Shown here: one piece after another, positions 1 to 10,058 of the stretch
Numbering within the stretch: position 1 is the stretch's first letter
Layout of the letters: each line of letters begins with the position of its first letter
DNA from: Paludibacteraceae bacterium
Lineage (GTDB): Bacteria; Bacteroidota; Bacteroidia; Bacteroidales; Paludibacteraceae
Assembly: GCA_017527905.1 (NCBI GenBank)
Contig: JAFXPK010000047.1
Coordinates: 1-51,680 of the forward strand
Direction of reading: 5' to 3'
DNA length: 51,680 bases
Position numbers and translations under genes: made by a program
The notes under the pieces: generated by a model
Seen by the model: the letters and a program-made list of their open reading frames with translations, nothing else
Databases searched by the model: none
Told to the model about the DNA's origin: nothing

Positions 1-26
1 ATTATGAATTATGAATTATGAATTTT
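1..26. repeat. Heptamer tandem repeat (attatga)n
   Basis: Three exact and one imperfect copy of a 7-base unit, attatga. Two other AT-rich units with the same 7-base period occur in the window (442-519 and 10768-10845; 22713-22745), always between genes. The array runs off the left edge of the window. Confidence 0.7.
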
Positions 27-48
27 GAGAACCGTACCGTACATTCAA

Positions 49-397
49 ATGCGAATCCCTTCATAGTGCGTATGCCCCAAGCCCTGGAAGGGCGATATCC
101 TCCAGATAGGGGTGTGAACCCCTGTTAGGCAAAGGTTGGGTGACAGAGAGTCCCGAAGGGACGACACATGATAATTTTGAAACGGTAGCTCGTCGAAGTC
201 AGTTGGGGGAATGCGTATCCCTACATGATGCGCACAGCCGAGCTCTGAAAGAGCGCAACATATATAGCCTAGGGCAACGCCCTATGGCGGCACCCTCCAG
301 GCAGGGGTGTGAACCCCTGATGACGAACGGGGTTTTGGACGTGTAGCCCTGAAAGGGCGATACACATATAGCCTAGGGCAACGCCCTAGGGAATTAT
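49..397. repeat. Cluster of two-hairpin intergenic repeats (REP-like)
   Basis: This gene-free stretch holds several copies of one composite element: a small hairpin of the form NNNCTGAAAGNNN, about ten bases containing ATATAGCC, and a second hairpin such as TAGGGCAACGCCCTA. Clear copies are at about 242-286 and 346-391. A copy at 80-93 has only the first hairpin, and a short GTCCCGAAGGGAC hairpin lies at 150-162. A flanking module with AGGGGTGTGAACCCCTG occurs at 108-124 and 304-320, and a third module with GAAACG..AGCTCG occurs at about 179 and 399. The stem bases change in pairs between copies. The same architecture reappears at 24.9-26.3 kb. No transposase is adjacent, and no credible gene is seen. 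Confidence 0.8.
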
Positions 398-441
398 GAA
401 ACGTCAGCTCGACGTACTCAATCATTGTTTCGTGAGATAAA

Positions 442-519
442 TAGTAAATAGTAAATCGTAAATCGTAAATACATGCTCTTGCCTAAAATAGTAAATCGTA
501 AATAGCTAAATCGTAAATA
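442..519. repeat. Heptamer tandem repeat (gtaaatc/gtaaata)n
   Basis: Two short runs of a 7-base unit, gtaaatc or gtaaata, separated by about 20 bases. The same unit recurs downstream of the lipoprotein gene at 10768-10845. Confidence 0.75.
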
Positions 520-610
520 TCCTCCCTTTCTTTCCCCATAAAAATGGACTCCTCTGGCTTCCCAACCCATTTTTTTTACCCTCATTCGCATGTCATTTTA
601 AGTTTTTTTA

Positions 611-618
611 TATATTTG
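611..618 (+). promoter_or_regulatory. Candidate -7 promoter box for the GH8-like gene
   Basis: TATATTTG fits the Bacteroidota -7 consensus TAnnTTTG and lies about 47 bases before the start codon at 665. No convincing TTTG element is present 19-20 bases upstream, so this rests on one box. Confidence 0.3.
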
Positions 619-664
619 GGGGCTAGTTTGGGTATAGTATATTGTCACATAGAATTATTAGGTT

Positions 665-3600
665 ATGAAACATATAGTAGTTAGACCATTTATTGCATTG
701 TTGGTTTTATGTCTGTATGTTGGATGGACAGATTTGCGGGCGCAGAATCCGACATCGACACCAGACTTGTTTATCAAAACGGAAATCAACTCGGGAGACC
801 CTGCATGTCCTTTCCCTCAGTTCCTAGAGTATAAGAGGGGCCGCACATTGGCGAAGCACAATGCGGAAGGCGTTACGCATGCGGATATGGAAAAGGCGAT
901 GCGTGAGGCGTATGAAATCATGACGCACAGGTGTAGGTATTATGGGGAACATTGTGGCGTGAAGTATATCACGTTTAACCAGACCAAGTTGTCCGCTTCT
1001 TCCAAGAGTTATCCTGAAGTGCCTTCCAACTGGGGACATTTTTGTACGGAGGGAGATGGCTACATATTGCTGGCCGCCGCTATTTTCGCGGACCAAAAGA
1101 CCTACAATGGATTGTATATGTGGGTTCATGACAACCGCATGAGCAATGTGAAGAGATTTCAGGATGGCCGGATGTTACGTCCCGGTTATCGTTATGGAAA
1201 ACATATACCGGGTTGGGAAAATGATGAGACTACACCGAATGGGGATGGCATGAATGATGGTGCCACGGATGGTGATGTGGATATCGCCATGGCAGCGTAT
1301 ATCGCCTACAAGCAATGGGGCGAGTATATGATGCAGGACGGCAAGGTGGTGAAGGATGCTGACGGAAACCCTATCTCCTTGAGGGAGGAAGCGCGTGCGG
1401 CCATCAAATCATTGGTTGATACTTTCTGGGTGCCTTTTCAGGAGGGTATAACATACAATCCGGATGGTACCAGAACGGGTATGGGCTTCTCTTCGGGTGA
1501 CGTGGGCTTTGATGGATATGTTAAGGGCGGTTGTACTTGGGGCGAAGTGACTAATTGGGCGGCGAATAATGCCCAAAGCAGATGGCCTTGGATGACCGGC
1601 GTCGCCACGGGTGGCCAGATGCAAAATCATATCGATTATAATTCCGTGGCTTATTTCAATGAGTTTTGGAAATGGCTCGAAGATCAGTCGGAAGAGGGTG
1701 GAAAAGGAAATGAGTGGGAAATAAACCAGATGAAAAGAGCCCAGGCATCTTCGGAGTGGCTGAACGAACAAGCTTATAAGCAAGGTTATATACCGTCCAT
1801 CGGATGGGTGGGAATGCAGACTGATGGTAATCCGACTTTTTCCTCATTCTCTGATGGAGAGGATTTCAGATATGCTTGGAGGCATTTGATTCATTATATG
1901 TGGCATGGCGATACCGATTTGGGCTGGAATCCTAAAACGCATGCGGTGACAGAACCGGCTGGAGGGGATGATTACAACTATCTGATGGCAGGACGTATGG
2001 CGGATATCTTCCTCAATCCATGCGATGCGCAAGGTAAAGCGATCTGTGGCCCGTTAGGTGCCTCTCCTGACCCTGGACAGCATCCGTATTTTGGACTTGC
2101 CCATTTGAATCAATGCTATGATTTGACAGGTAAACCGATGACTCCTCATCACACGAATTATACATTGGGCGCAGCTTCTTCCGCCGCTGTGATCATGGGT
2201 GATAAGTATCCTGATCTAGTGGCTGACGTATATAGATTCTGCGAATTGAAGTGGGATGACGCATCTTATATCTCCCGGTTCACAGACAAATCTTATCGAT
2301 ACGAGAATAGTACACCATCTTATTTCCATGGCTGGTTTAGGACATTGGGTATGATTACCACCTCGGGTAATCTGATCGCTCCTTCAGAAATGTATCCGAG
2401 AGCGAATGTGAAGGTGTATATGGCTGTGGATAAGACATATGCTTATGAAGACGATAATGTCACCTATACCATTGACTATCGTAACTATGGTTCCAAAGAT
2501 GCCGAGAACGTTTCCATAACTATGGACTTGGACAGTGACTATGAACTGGTGAGCGTGAGCAATGGAGGAAAATTGAGCGGGAAGACACTGACATGGAACG
2601 TGGGCAAGATTCCTGGCTTCAAATCTGGTCATCTGGAGGATACGAAAGGTTCTGTTACATTTACTGTCCGCGTGGTTAGTTCGGAGAATCCAAGGGTGTG
2701 CTTGACAAGTACGATCTCAGGTGATAATTTCGAGGAATGGGTGAGCAACGAGTATCCTAACAATGCTTCCTATACGATGGAGAGGAATTGTGTGGATATC
2801 TTGAAAAACCGTTCGTTGACTGTTACCAAGACGGCGAACCGTGACAAAATGAACCCGAAGGACATCGTGAAATTCACTGTCGAATTTGAAAACTTATCTG
2901 GTGGCGAGGACTCTTGGCTAAATGGAGGAAGAAAATATGTGGGTATCACGTATGGTAATTACTTGCCAAATGGATTGAATGACGAAGGTGACTGGACGAA
3001 CACTACGTTCTATCAATATTATCGTTTCTGGAACGAGGCTCAGGAGGCTTATATCAACATGGGTAACTACCGGGTCTCCTATTTTATGAATGATATAAAC
3101 AAGGGATTCAAATCCGCGGACAATCCGAATGGTTGGTTGTTTGGCTTGGACAACGAGAATGACGTCGAGAAATATGGTTATTTCCCGGCTTCGGGTGGCG
3201 CTGATATCCTATATCAGAAAATTCCACCTGGAAGTGACTCTTATGGAGCATGGAATCAACGTTTTGTAATCAAGTTCCCTGATGTCTTGACAACTGCGTC
3301 ATCATATATCTTTGATAAATTGGATGGCGAACAGTATATGCATAAAGGTGTGGTTGGCCCTGGATTGTATAGATCCGCTTTGTTGACTCAACCTGCCACC
3401 AATATGAAATTCAAGGTGGAGGACGATTGGTCGTACTCTCCTGAATTACAGAATGCTGCTCATACGGTTGATATGGGTACATATACCACGGGATCGGATC
3501 CTTTAAGCGGACAGTCTGACCAATTCATCCCGATTACTCCATGTTATGCGGATTATAACTACCCGGATGGGATTCCGATTACTAATTATGATAGGTTCTC

Positions 3601-6600
3601 TTGCGCAAAGGATTTAAAGGGTTATGACCGTGTCCTTGTGGAGGAGTTCGACGGATATACCTGGCGTCGTGTTTTAGGACGTGGACCTCTCCCCGGGAAG
3701 GAGGCCTATGACGTGGTCGTGGTGGATACTTTGCCTGCGGAGTTGGAGTGGAAGGGATTTGTTGATAGCTTGGGCTTGGGTGTAAAGGCTCGGTTCATCT
3801 CTCCTGCGCAAAGTAACACTCCTTCCGGCGTGGTTTATTGGACTATACCGGAGATGTTGGTGGGAGAGAAGGATAAACTTGTGTACGAGGCTGTGGCAAG
3901 GGATATGGGTTGTCCTGATGCGGATGATGTGTGGTTCAAGAATGTCGCATGGATTTCGTCTAAGACTGACTCTCCTGATTCTTCTCAAGTGGATTTGATG
4001 ATAACGTGTGCAGAGTTGCCTCCTATCATTGAACCTCAGACCTCTTTGTTTAAAACCGCTAGCAAGAAGAGGGTGGAGGCTGATGACCCGTTGTCGTATA
4101 GCTTGAAGTTCATCAACACGTTGGGTACTGTGATAGAGGGTAACCTGAAATCCTCATCGGATTGGGTCGCATTAGGTGGAGGCAAAGTGCCTGTGGCGAG
4201 CGGTGTCTTCTCCTGTGACCCGAATAAAAACCAAGGTGTGGGTGCTCCGTATTTCTTTACGAACAGCAGGTCATATGGACAGGATGTTGTGCTTGAAACC
4301 ACATGGGACATTACGAATAGCAGCGAATTCTATTTCGTCTTTAGGCAATCATCTGGCACACCGTATGCTAACGGCTTCAAGGGCGTATGCTTGAAAGTCT
4401 CTCCTATCCCAGCCGGTGATGGAACGATTAAGTTCGAGGTGCTGGATGGTTCTAAGGTGATCGCTACGGAAAAGCATAATGTGGCGTGTCCTGCTAGGGC
4501 GGATGGCAAGTTTAGCCCTACAGAGTTCAGGGTAGAGCTGAAGGGTGAGACGATGTATATCTATGTGAACGATATGGAGACGGTGCTTAAGTCTTATTCG
4601 GGCATAACTACGTTGACGCCTGGCTATGTGGGCATATATAGTGGTCCTCAGGGTAATCAGAATGCTATGACTCGCTTCTACACCGAAGTTGACTACGCCT
4701 TCGACATCACGCTCTATGATGATATCCCTGCCGAGTTGGGAAATATATCCAACATCTCGGACGGCGGTACGTATGACGCTTCGAAACGACGCATCACTTG
4801 GCCTACCGTGGCTACCGAAACCTCTTCGGCTCTCGCTCCTGGCGATTCCATCGTCTATACTTTCGATACGGAGGTGGAAAACTGTGGTAAATATATCACC
4901 AACATGGGTCTCGCCACTGTCTACGGACAGGATACCCTCAAGGTGCTCAATTCGATCGAATGCGGCGTGGAGGAGTGCGAACTCGTTAGGGCGGATATCC
5001 AGTTCGCCAATGATATGGATAAGATATGCGAGGGCGACTCGGTTCTCCTCTCCGGTTTCGGCGACGACGGCAAGGATGGCTCACGATTCTTGTACGAGTT
5101 CTTCCTGAATGACGTCTCCTTGGGTAGGGCTTCCTACAAGGGCGATATCTATGTGAATAAGACCGGCTCGTACCATGTGAAGGTGAGCAGCCCTGTTGAC
5201 CCTACTTGCTTCCTGGAGAGCAAAAAGATTTCTTTGACGGTGAACGATCGTCCGGTGGGTCAGGACTTCCCTCTCGGCACGCTCTGCGTCGGCACTATAC
5301 CGAGCGATAACACTAAGTACACGGAGATGATGACTACCATCGACAACAGACCGTCTGGCGTTAGCTATAGTTGGGTGGGCGACAATGGTGGCGTGCCTCT
5401 CGTCTTCCCTAGTGTGTCGACGGATGCGGTGGGTGATTTCGACAAACCTTATTTCCTCTATACGGAGGATGGCTGCGCCAGCGACACCTTCCACCTCACC
5501 TATACGGTTTCAGATACCGCCGTGGTGAAACTCTCTGACCTTACGATCTGTTCGGGCCAGTCGGGCACATTGACCGCCGGCACCGACCTGACCTATACGT
5601 ACCTCTGGAGCGACGGCTCCACGCTGAACGAGTTGGTTACCGACCAACCTGGCAAGTACTCCGTGGTGGTTACCACTCCGGAGGGTTGCGAGTCGAAGGC
5701 TTCCGCTACCATCACGGTGGCGGACGAACTGAAGGTGGATTTGGGCGCCGACACCACTATCTGCGAGGGCAACCTCCCGTTGGTGCTCGACGCTTCCAGC
5801 AGCTATGACACGTATGAGTGGACGGATGGCTCGACGCTTTCTACCCTTAGTGTCACCGCATCGGGCGAGTACGAGGTGAAGGTGACCCAAGGCTCTTGCA
5901 CGGGCTCGGGTAAGATCAATGTGACGGTTTCCCCTACGCCTGTGCTGAAGGGTACCTTCACGGTTACCTATCTGGTGAATGACACGACCGCCGCCGGCGT
6001 CTTCGACAAGTCGCTGACCGCTTATGATCCGAATGTCCTGGAGAAGGAAAACGGTATCACCTATGTATGGTACGACAAGAATCAGAACGAACTTTCCGCT
6101 GAACCGATACCGGATGTTCCGGCGGGTGGTGGCAATGGTCAAGATAACTACTACGTGAAGGCGACGACCGCCGATGGTTGTGAGTCCCAGTTGCAGCCGG
6201 TGCCGGTTCTAATCAGTGGCTCTCCGACGCCTACAGCGCCGAAGGTGGCTTACTGTTTGAACGCATCGGATGTCAAGCCGCTGGAGGCGACTCCGGGCGA
6301 CAATGGTAGCGCGACGAACTGGACGCTTCGTTGGTACGACGCCGCAGGCAATCAGTTGAACGATGCGCCTGTGCCGGATGTCACGGTGGCTGGCACGACG
6401 AACTACTATGTCTCCCAAGTGGATGAGCAAGGCACGGAGGGCGGCAAGGCTGTCGCCACGGTGACTGTCTATGCTTTGCCTCAGATTGAGGCGGAACCTC
6501 AGAATGTTACGCTTTGCAGCACACCATATGCGTTGAATACCGCCTTCCGCGAGGCCAACGGATTGTCCGTGACATATAGCTTCTTCGATACGAACAAGGA

Positions 6601-8971
6601 TCCGATGTCTGATTCTGACCCTAAGGCGGAGAAGTCAGGCACTTACTATGCGAAGGCATCGTATGCCCCTGTCACTGATTTGCTCTGCGAGTCGGCGGAC
6701 TTCGCTTCCGTGGATGTGGTGATAGACCAGATCACAGACATTAAGGTGACCGCCTCCCCAAGCATCTGCCCATTCGGCGAAACCGAATTGGTCGCTTCCG
6801 CCACGAGCGAGGGCAGCGCGCTCTCCTTCTCATGGAGCGGAGATGCCACGGGCAGTGACGCCTCCCTGAAGATGAAGGACGAGACAGGAGAATATGGCAA
6901 GGTATATTCCTACCAGTTGCAGATGACCGCTGGTCTCTGTGTGTTCGACACCACCCTGACGGTAACGGTAGGTCGAGGCGAACTGACGGGCTCGCTCACC
7001 GCCAATGGTGTGGAGACGAAGACGTACCGAACTTGTGACGACGAGGATATCGTCTTGGGCGCTACCCATGAGGGTACAGACTTCAAATGGACTACTTCCG
7101 ATGGGGTTCTGTTGGAGGCGAGTACTTCCACAACGGTGCGCCCTACGCAGACTACGACTTATGTGCTCTCCTTCGTAAATGAGTGCGAGACTTCGGATAC
7201 GATGGTGGTGGAGGTTTATCCATTCTCTTTGTCCACCCAATTCGCTGGTTTGGATACTGCGGTTTGTGTGGGTTCTTCCGCTTCGGGTAGCCTTATCCTT
7301 AGCGGATATGACAAGAATATGGAAGGCTCCTACATCAAGTGGTTTAAGGATAATGTGGAGATGCCGGAATATGAGGGTCTCTCCACGTTGGAGATTCCTA
7401 GGACGACAGCCCAGGATGGAGGCGTTTATACCTTCGAGGCAAGCAATGGTATTTGCTTGGCGAAGAGCCTGGATGGCGTCACTTCCGCCCAATTGACGGT
7501 GAAGCCGTTTGTTTCCTTTGCTACGCCGGCTGACGTGGTTGTCGCGAATGGAGCTTCTGTCTCTCTTGAATTGCAGGATCTCGTCCCTTCCGATGCTACG
7601 GTCGCTTGGAAGGGTAGCCAAAACGAAGGGGTTGGCAATCCTTATGAGATCGCTCAGGTATTCACCGACGAATTGTTCGATGTGAATGTCTCTGCGGACG
7701 GTTATTGTGAACGTGACGCACAGTTGCAGCTTGTGGTGGATGCCAAGGTGATCGTTTCCGCTTCCACCTCCACGCCTAAGATCTGTCTGAACGATGCCGC
7801 CTCTGTGGTGGCCGATACGACAGGCACAGGTCATCTGTTGCATCCTGAGCAATACTCGGTTGTATGGTATGCGTGCGATGAGTCCGGCAATTGCGAATCG
7901 CTTCAGATGAAGGGCTTGAGCTTGACCCATTACCCTGAATCCAATATCTCTTACTATGCTGTGGTTACCTATGGCGAGCAGGTGGCTTATAGTGACACGA
8001 TCCCTGTCGCTGTGATCCCTCAAGTATCTTACTCCACTTCCACGGATGTCGTTTCATGCTCCGGAGAGGAGGTGACGTTGTCTGTCGAGATCGAGAATGC
8101 TTCGGACGCTGTGGTGACTTGGGCGGATGGTACGCAAGGCAACACGTTGACGGTAAACCCTACCGAGTCGGCGCGATATGTCTTCACGATCACGCAGGAT
8201 GGTATCTGCCCACAGGTGGACAGTGTTCCTGTTATGGTAAGGGAGAACCCGTCTGTCACGATGGGGGATGACATCCTCGTATGTAAGGGCGATGCTGTCA
8301 ACTTCGGTCCGACGGTTAGCGGAGATGATATCGACGCATACTATTGGATTAACCCTAGTGGTGACACCATCGCATATACGCAGAATTTGACCATTGGAAT
8401 CGAGCCTCAGTCTGGTGTTTATACCTTTGTGGCTTCCTCTAAGTTCTGTGGTGAGGCTGTGGGTACCCAAAAGGTGGATATCGCAGAACTCCCTGAGTTG
8501 CTGATTGACTCATTGTCCATCAACTCCCGCAAGCTAGTGCCGGTGGGTCGTGCGGGTCAGTATGAGTTTAAGTTGGATAACAAAGAGTGGAGCACGCAGG
8601 ATGTCTATGAGAATCTCACGTATGACTATCCTCATACGGCGCTCGTCCGTGACGAGTTGGGTTGCGAGGGAATGACGATCTTCGTTGTTACGGCTCCTCC
8701 GATCGCTATCCCTGATTACTTCACTCCGAGCGAGGATGGCTTGAATGACACGTGGGATCTTTCAACTGTCATGGACGCATATCCTAAAACGCAGGTGACC
8801 ATCTATGATCGTTCGGGTAAGGTGGTGGCTGTCTTGGAAGGCGACACGTCGGAGTGGGATGGTACTTACAACGGGAAGCCACTTCCGTCTACGGATTATT
8901 GGTACGTGATCAATGTGCCGGAGATTCGTAGGCAGTTCACGGGTCACTTCACGTTGATCCGCACGAAGTGA
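665..8971 (+). CDS. Giant secreted GH8-type glycoside hydrolase with DUF11/Ig-like repeats and type B T9SS sorting domain
   Basis: This 2768-residue protein starts with a signal peptide (residues 1-26, ending LRAQ). Residues about 40-560 look like a glycoside hydrolase family 8 catalytic domain: TEGDGY places the probable acid at Glu129, and ATDGDVDIAMA at 200-210 follows most of the GH8 signature with its Asp residues. DUF11-like beta domains follow at about 580-690, 716-1115 and 1128-1434. The second and third appear interrupted by inserted domains, the third by a LamG-like jelly roll at about 1160-1340. Residues about 1440-2670 are Ig/PKD-like repeats with paired cysteines. The last 92 residues (IPDYFTPSEDGLNDTWD onward) are a CHU_C type B sorting domain, so export through the type IX system and surface attachment or release is expected. 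GH8 enzymes cut beta-1,4-glucan, xylan or chitosan; the substrate here cannot be told. Codon use becomes more GC-rich after about 4690. Confidence 0.85.
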   Translation: MKHIVVRPFIALLVLCLYVGWTDLRAQNPTSTPDLFIKTEINSGDPACPFPQFLEYKRGRTLAKHNAEGVTHADMEKAMREAYEIMTHRCRYYGEHCGVKYITFNQTKLSASSKSYPEVPSNWGHFCTEGDGYILLAAAIFADQKTYNGLYMWVHDNRMSNVKRFQDGRMLRPGYRYGKHIPGWENDETTPNGDGMNDGATDGDVDIAMAAYIAYKQWGEYMMQDGKVVKDADGNPISLREEARAAIKSLVDTFWVPFQEGITYNPDGTRTGMGFSSGDVGFDGYVKGGCTWGEVTNWAANNAQSRWPWMTGVATGGQMQNHIDYNSVAYFNEFWKWLEDQSEEGGKGNEWEINQMKRAQASSEWLNEQAYKQGYIPSIGWVGMQTDGNPTFSSFSDGEDFRYAWRHLIHYMWHGDTDLGWNPKTHAVTEPAGGDDYNYLMAGRMADIFLNPCDAQGKAICGPLGASPDPGQHPYFGLAHLNQCYDLTGKPMTPHHTNYTLGAASSAAVIMGDKYPDLVADVYRFCELKWDDASYISRFTDKSYRYENSTPSYFHGWFRTLGMITTSGNLIAPSEMYPRANVKVYMAVDKTYAYEDDNVTYTIDYRNYGSKDAENVSITMDLDSDYELVSVSNGGKLSGKTLTWNVGKIPGFKSGHLEDTKGSVTFTVRVVSSENPRVCLTSTISGDNFEEWVSNEYPNNASYTMERNCVDILKNRSLTVTKTANRDKMNPKDIVKFTVEFENLSGGEDSWLNGGRKYVGITYGNYLPNGLNDEGDWTNTTFYQYYRFWNEAQEAYINMGNYRVSYFMNDINKGFKSADNPNGWLFGLDNENDVEKYGYFPASGGADILYQKIPPGSDSYGAWNQRFVIKFPDVLTTASSYIFDKLDGEQYMHKGVVGPGLYRSALLTQPATNMKFKVEDDWSYSPELQNAAHTVDMGTYTTGSDPLSGQSDQFIPITPCYADYNYPDGIPITNYDRFSCAKDLKGYDRVLVEEFDGYTWRRVLGRGPLPGKEAYDVVVVDTLPAELEWKGFVDSLGLGVKARFISPAQSNTPSGVVYWTIPEMLVGEKDKLVYEAVARDMGCPDADDVWFKNVAWISSKTDSPDSSQVDLMITCAELPPIIEPQTSLFKTASKKRVEADDPLSYSLKFINTLGTVIEGNLKSSSDWVALGGGKVPVASGVFSCDPNKNQGVGAPYFFTNSRSYGQDVVLETTWDITNSSEFYFVFRQSSGTPYANGFKGVCLKVSPIPAGDGTIKFEVLDGSKVIATEKHNVACPARADGKFSPTEFRVELKGETMYIYVNDMETVLKSYSGITTLTPGYVGIYSGPQGNQNAMTRFYTEVDYAFDITLYDDIPAELGNISNISDGGTYDASKRRITWPTVATETSSALAPGDSIVYTFDTEVENCGKYITNMGLATVYGQDTLKVLNSIECGVEECELVRADIQFANDMDKICEGDSVLLSGFGDDGKDGSRFLYEFFLNDVSLGRASYKGDIYVNKTGSYHVKVSSPVDPTCFLESKKISLTVNDRPVGQDFPLGTLCVGTIPSDNTKYTEMMTTIDNRPSGVSYSWVGDNGGVPLVFPSVSTDAVGDFDKPYFLYTEDGCASDTFHLTYTVSDTAVVKLSDLTICSGQSGTLTAGTDLTYTYLWSDGSTLNELVTDQPGKYSVVVTTPEGCESKASATITVADELKVDLGADTTICEGNLPLVLDASSSYDTYEWTDGSTLSTLSVTASGEYEVKVTQGSCTGSGKINVTVSPTPVLKGTFTVTYLVNDTTAAGVFDKSLTAYDPNVLEKENGITYVWYDKNQNELSAEPIPDVPAGGGNGQDNYYVKATTADGCESQLQPVPVLISGSPTPTAPKVAYCLNASDVKPLEATPGDNGSATNWTLRWYDAAGNQLNDAPVPDVTVAGTTNYYVSQVDEQGTEGGKAVATVTVYALPQIEAEPQNVTLCSTPYALNTAFREANGLSVTYSFFDTNKDPMSDSDPKAEKSGTYYAKASYAPVTDLLCESADFASVDVVIDQITDIKVTASPSICPFGETELVASATSEGSALSFSWSGDATGSDASLKMKDETGEYGKVYSYQLQMTAGLCVFDTTLTVTVGRGELTGSLTANGVETKTYRTCDDEDIVLGATHEGTDFKWTTSDGVLLEASTSTTVRPTQTTTYVLSFVNECETSDTMVVEVYPFSLSTQFAGLDTAVCVGSSASGSLILSGYDKNMEGSYIKWFKDNVEMPEYEGLSTLEIPRTTAQDGGVYTFEASNGICLAKSLDGVTSAQLTVKPFVSFATPADVVVANGASVSLELQDLVPSDATVAWKGSQNEGVGNPYEIAQVFTDELFDVNVSADGYCERDAQLQLVVDAKVIVSASTSTPKICLNDAASVVADTTGTGHLLHPEQYSVVWYACDESGNCESLQMKGLSLTHYPESNISYYAVVTYGEQVAYSDTIPVAVIPQVSYSTSTDVVSCSGEEVTLSVEIENASDAVVTWADGTQGNTLTVNPTESARYVFTITQDGICPQVDSVPVMVRENPSVTMGDDILVCKGDAVNFGPTVSGDDIDAYYWINPSGDTIAYTQNLTIGIEPQSGVYTFVASSKFCGEAVGTQKVDIAELPELLIDSLSINSRKLVPVGRAGQYEFKLDNKEWSTQDVYENLTYDYPHTALVRDELGCEGMTIFVVTAPPIAIPDYFTPSEDGLNDTWDLSTVMDAYPKTQVTIYDRSGKVVAVLEGDTSEWDGTYNGKPLPSTDYWYVINVPEIRRQFTGHFTLIRTK

Positions 8972-8996
8972 TGTTTATGATTTTTGGATGATATAT

Positions 8997-9034
8997 GTGG
9001 AGGCGCTCGTAGAACGTCTCCACTTCGTTTGTTA
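8997..9034 (+). terminator. Probable terminator after the GH8-like gene
   Basis: A 9-bp stem, GTGGAGGCG with CGTCTCCAC, spans 8997-9005 and 9015-9023 and contains one G-U pair on the plus strand. A T-rich tail (cttcgtttgtt) follows. It ends just before the next start codon at 9050. Confidence 0.55.
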
Positions 9035-9049
9035 TAAAGATTTCTTTTC

Positions 9050-10021
9050 ATGAGTGGACGTTTCTTAGTCTCTTTCGTATTCTTCTGCTGCGGTATTTCT
9101 CTTTCCGCCCAGGTCTCTTATCGCTCCGCGGAAACCATCGAGTATATCGAGCGGTTCCATAGGACGGCCATCCGTGAGATGTATCTCTACAATATCCCGG
9201 CGAGTATCACCCTGGCGCAAGGCATCCTGGAGTCGGGTAGCGGCCGGAGTCCGTTGGCCGTCTCCGCCAACAACCACTTCGGCATAAAATGTACGGACGA
9301 TTACAAGGGAAAGAGGTACCATCAGGACGACGACCGTAGACATGAGTGTTTCCGGGTCTATGCTAACCCCGAACAGTCTTTCCGCGACCATTCCCTCTTC
9401 CTGCTCCGCCCCCATTATGCGGACCTTTTCAAACTACGGATCACCGACTACAAGGGATGGGCGAAGGGCTTGAAGAAGGCGGGGTATGCGACGAACCCTA
9501 AATATCCGGACTTGCTGATCGAGGTCATCGAACAGAACTATTTGGATATCTATGACCGTAACCCGGAAAAGTTCCTGTCCCGCGACGGTTCGCTGGACGA
9601 TTCTCCTTCGGTGCGTAAGTCCGAACCTCGTAAACAACCCGAAAAGAAGCCTTCTAAGGACGTTTCTCCGAAGGGGACGGATAAACCCTCGGCCGACGGA
9701 GGTTTCGAGCGTATTAACGGCCTTAAATGCGTCCGTGTGAAGCATGGCGACACATTCTATAGCTTGTCCAAGCGGGCGGGCATCTCTGTCGACAAGTTGA
9801 GGGCATATAATGATTTCCCTTCCAATTATGTTTTGAAGTCAGGCGAGTATGTCTTCTTCCAGCCTAAGAAGAGGGCTGCCTCCAAAGCCACTGTGCATCG
9901 TGTCGTGAAGGGCGACACGTGGCTTTCCGTTTCCCAGAAGTACGGTGTGCGGTTGGATGATCTGAAGAAGATGAACCGGAAGGTCCCGTTCCGTGTGGGG
10001 GCGAAGCTGCGGCTTAAGTAA
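9050..10021 (+). CDS. Secreted N-acetylglucosaminidase with two LysM domains
   Basis: This 323-residue protein has a signal peptide (residues about 1-21, ending LSAQ). A glucosaminidase domain of the FlgJ/LytG type occupies residues about 25-180: ASITLAQGILESGSGRS carries the expected catalytic Glu, and NNHFGIKC is the family core motif. A charged Lys/Pro/Ser linker (about 185-225) leads to two LysM modules at about 231-278 and 284-323, each starting VKHGDT or VKGDT. Such proteins bind peptidoglycan through LysM and cleave its glycan backbone, in the periplasm or at the outer surface. The gene follows the GH8-like gene in the same direction behind a probable terminator. A role in cell-wall turnover is inferred from family; the domain assignment is strong. 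Confidence 0.88.
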   Translation: MSGRFLVSFVFFCCGISLSAQVSYRSAETIEYIERFHRTAIREMYLYNIPASITLAQGILESGSGRSPLAVSANNHFGIKCTDDYKGKRYHQDDDRRHECFRVYANPEQSFRDHSLFLLRPHYADLFKLRITDYKGWAKGLKKAGYATNPKYPDLLIEVIEQNYLDIYDRNPEKFLSRDGSLDDSPSVRKSEPRKQPEKKPSKDVSPKGTDKPSADGGFERINGLKCVRVKHGDTFYSLSKRAGISVDKLRAYNDFPSNYVLKSGEYVFFQPKKRAASKATVHRVVKGDTWLSVSQKYGVRLDDLKKMNRKVPFRVGAKLRLK

Positions 10022-10058
10022 TTTCTATCCGCTTATTATTAACCTAAAATTATATAAC

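Noticed and set aside
6830..8023. Long open frame on the minus strand inside the giant gene
   Set aside because: It mirrors the codon bias of the plus-strand gene, has no ribosome-binding site, and its translation is Arg/His-rich without recognisable domains.
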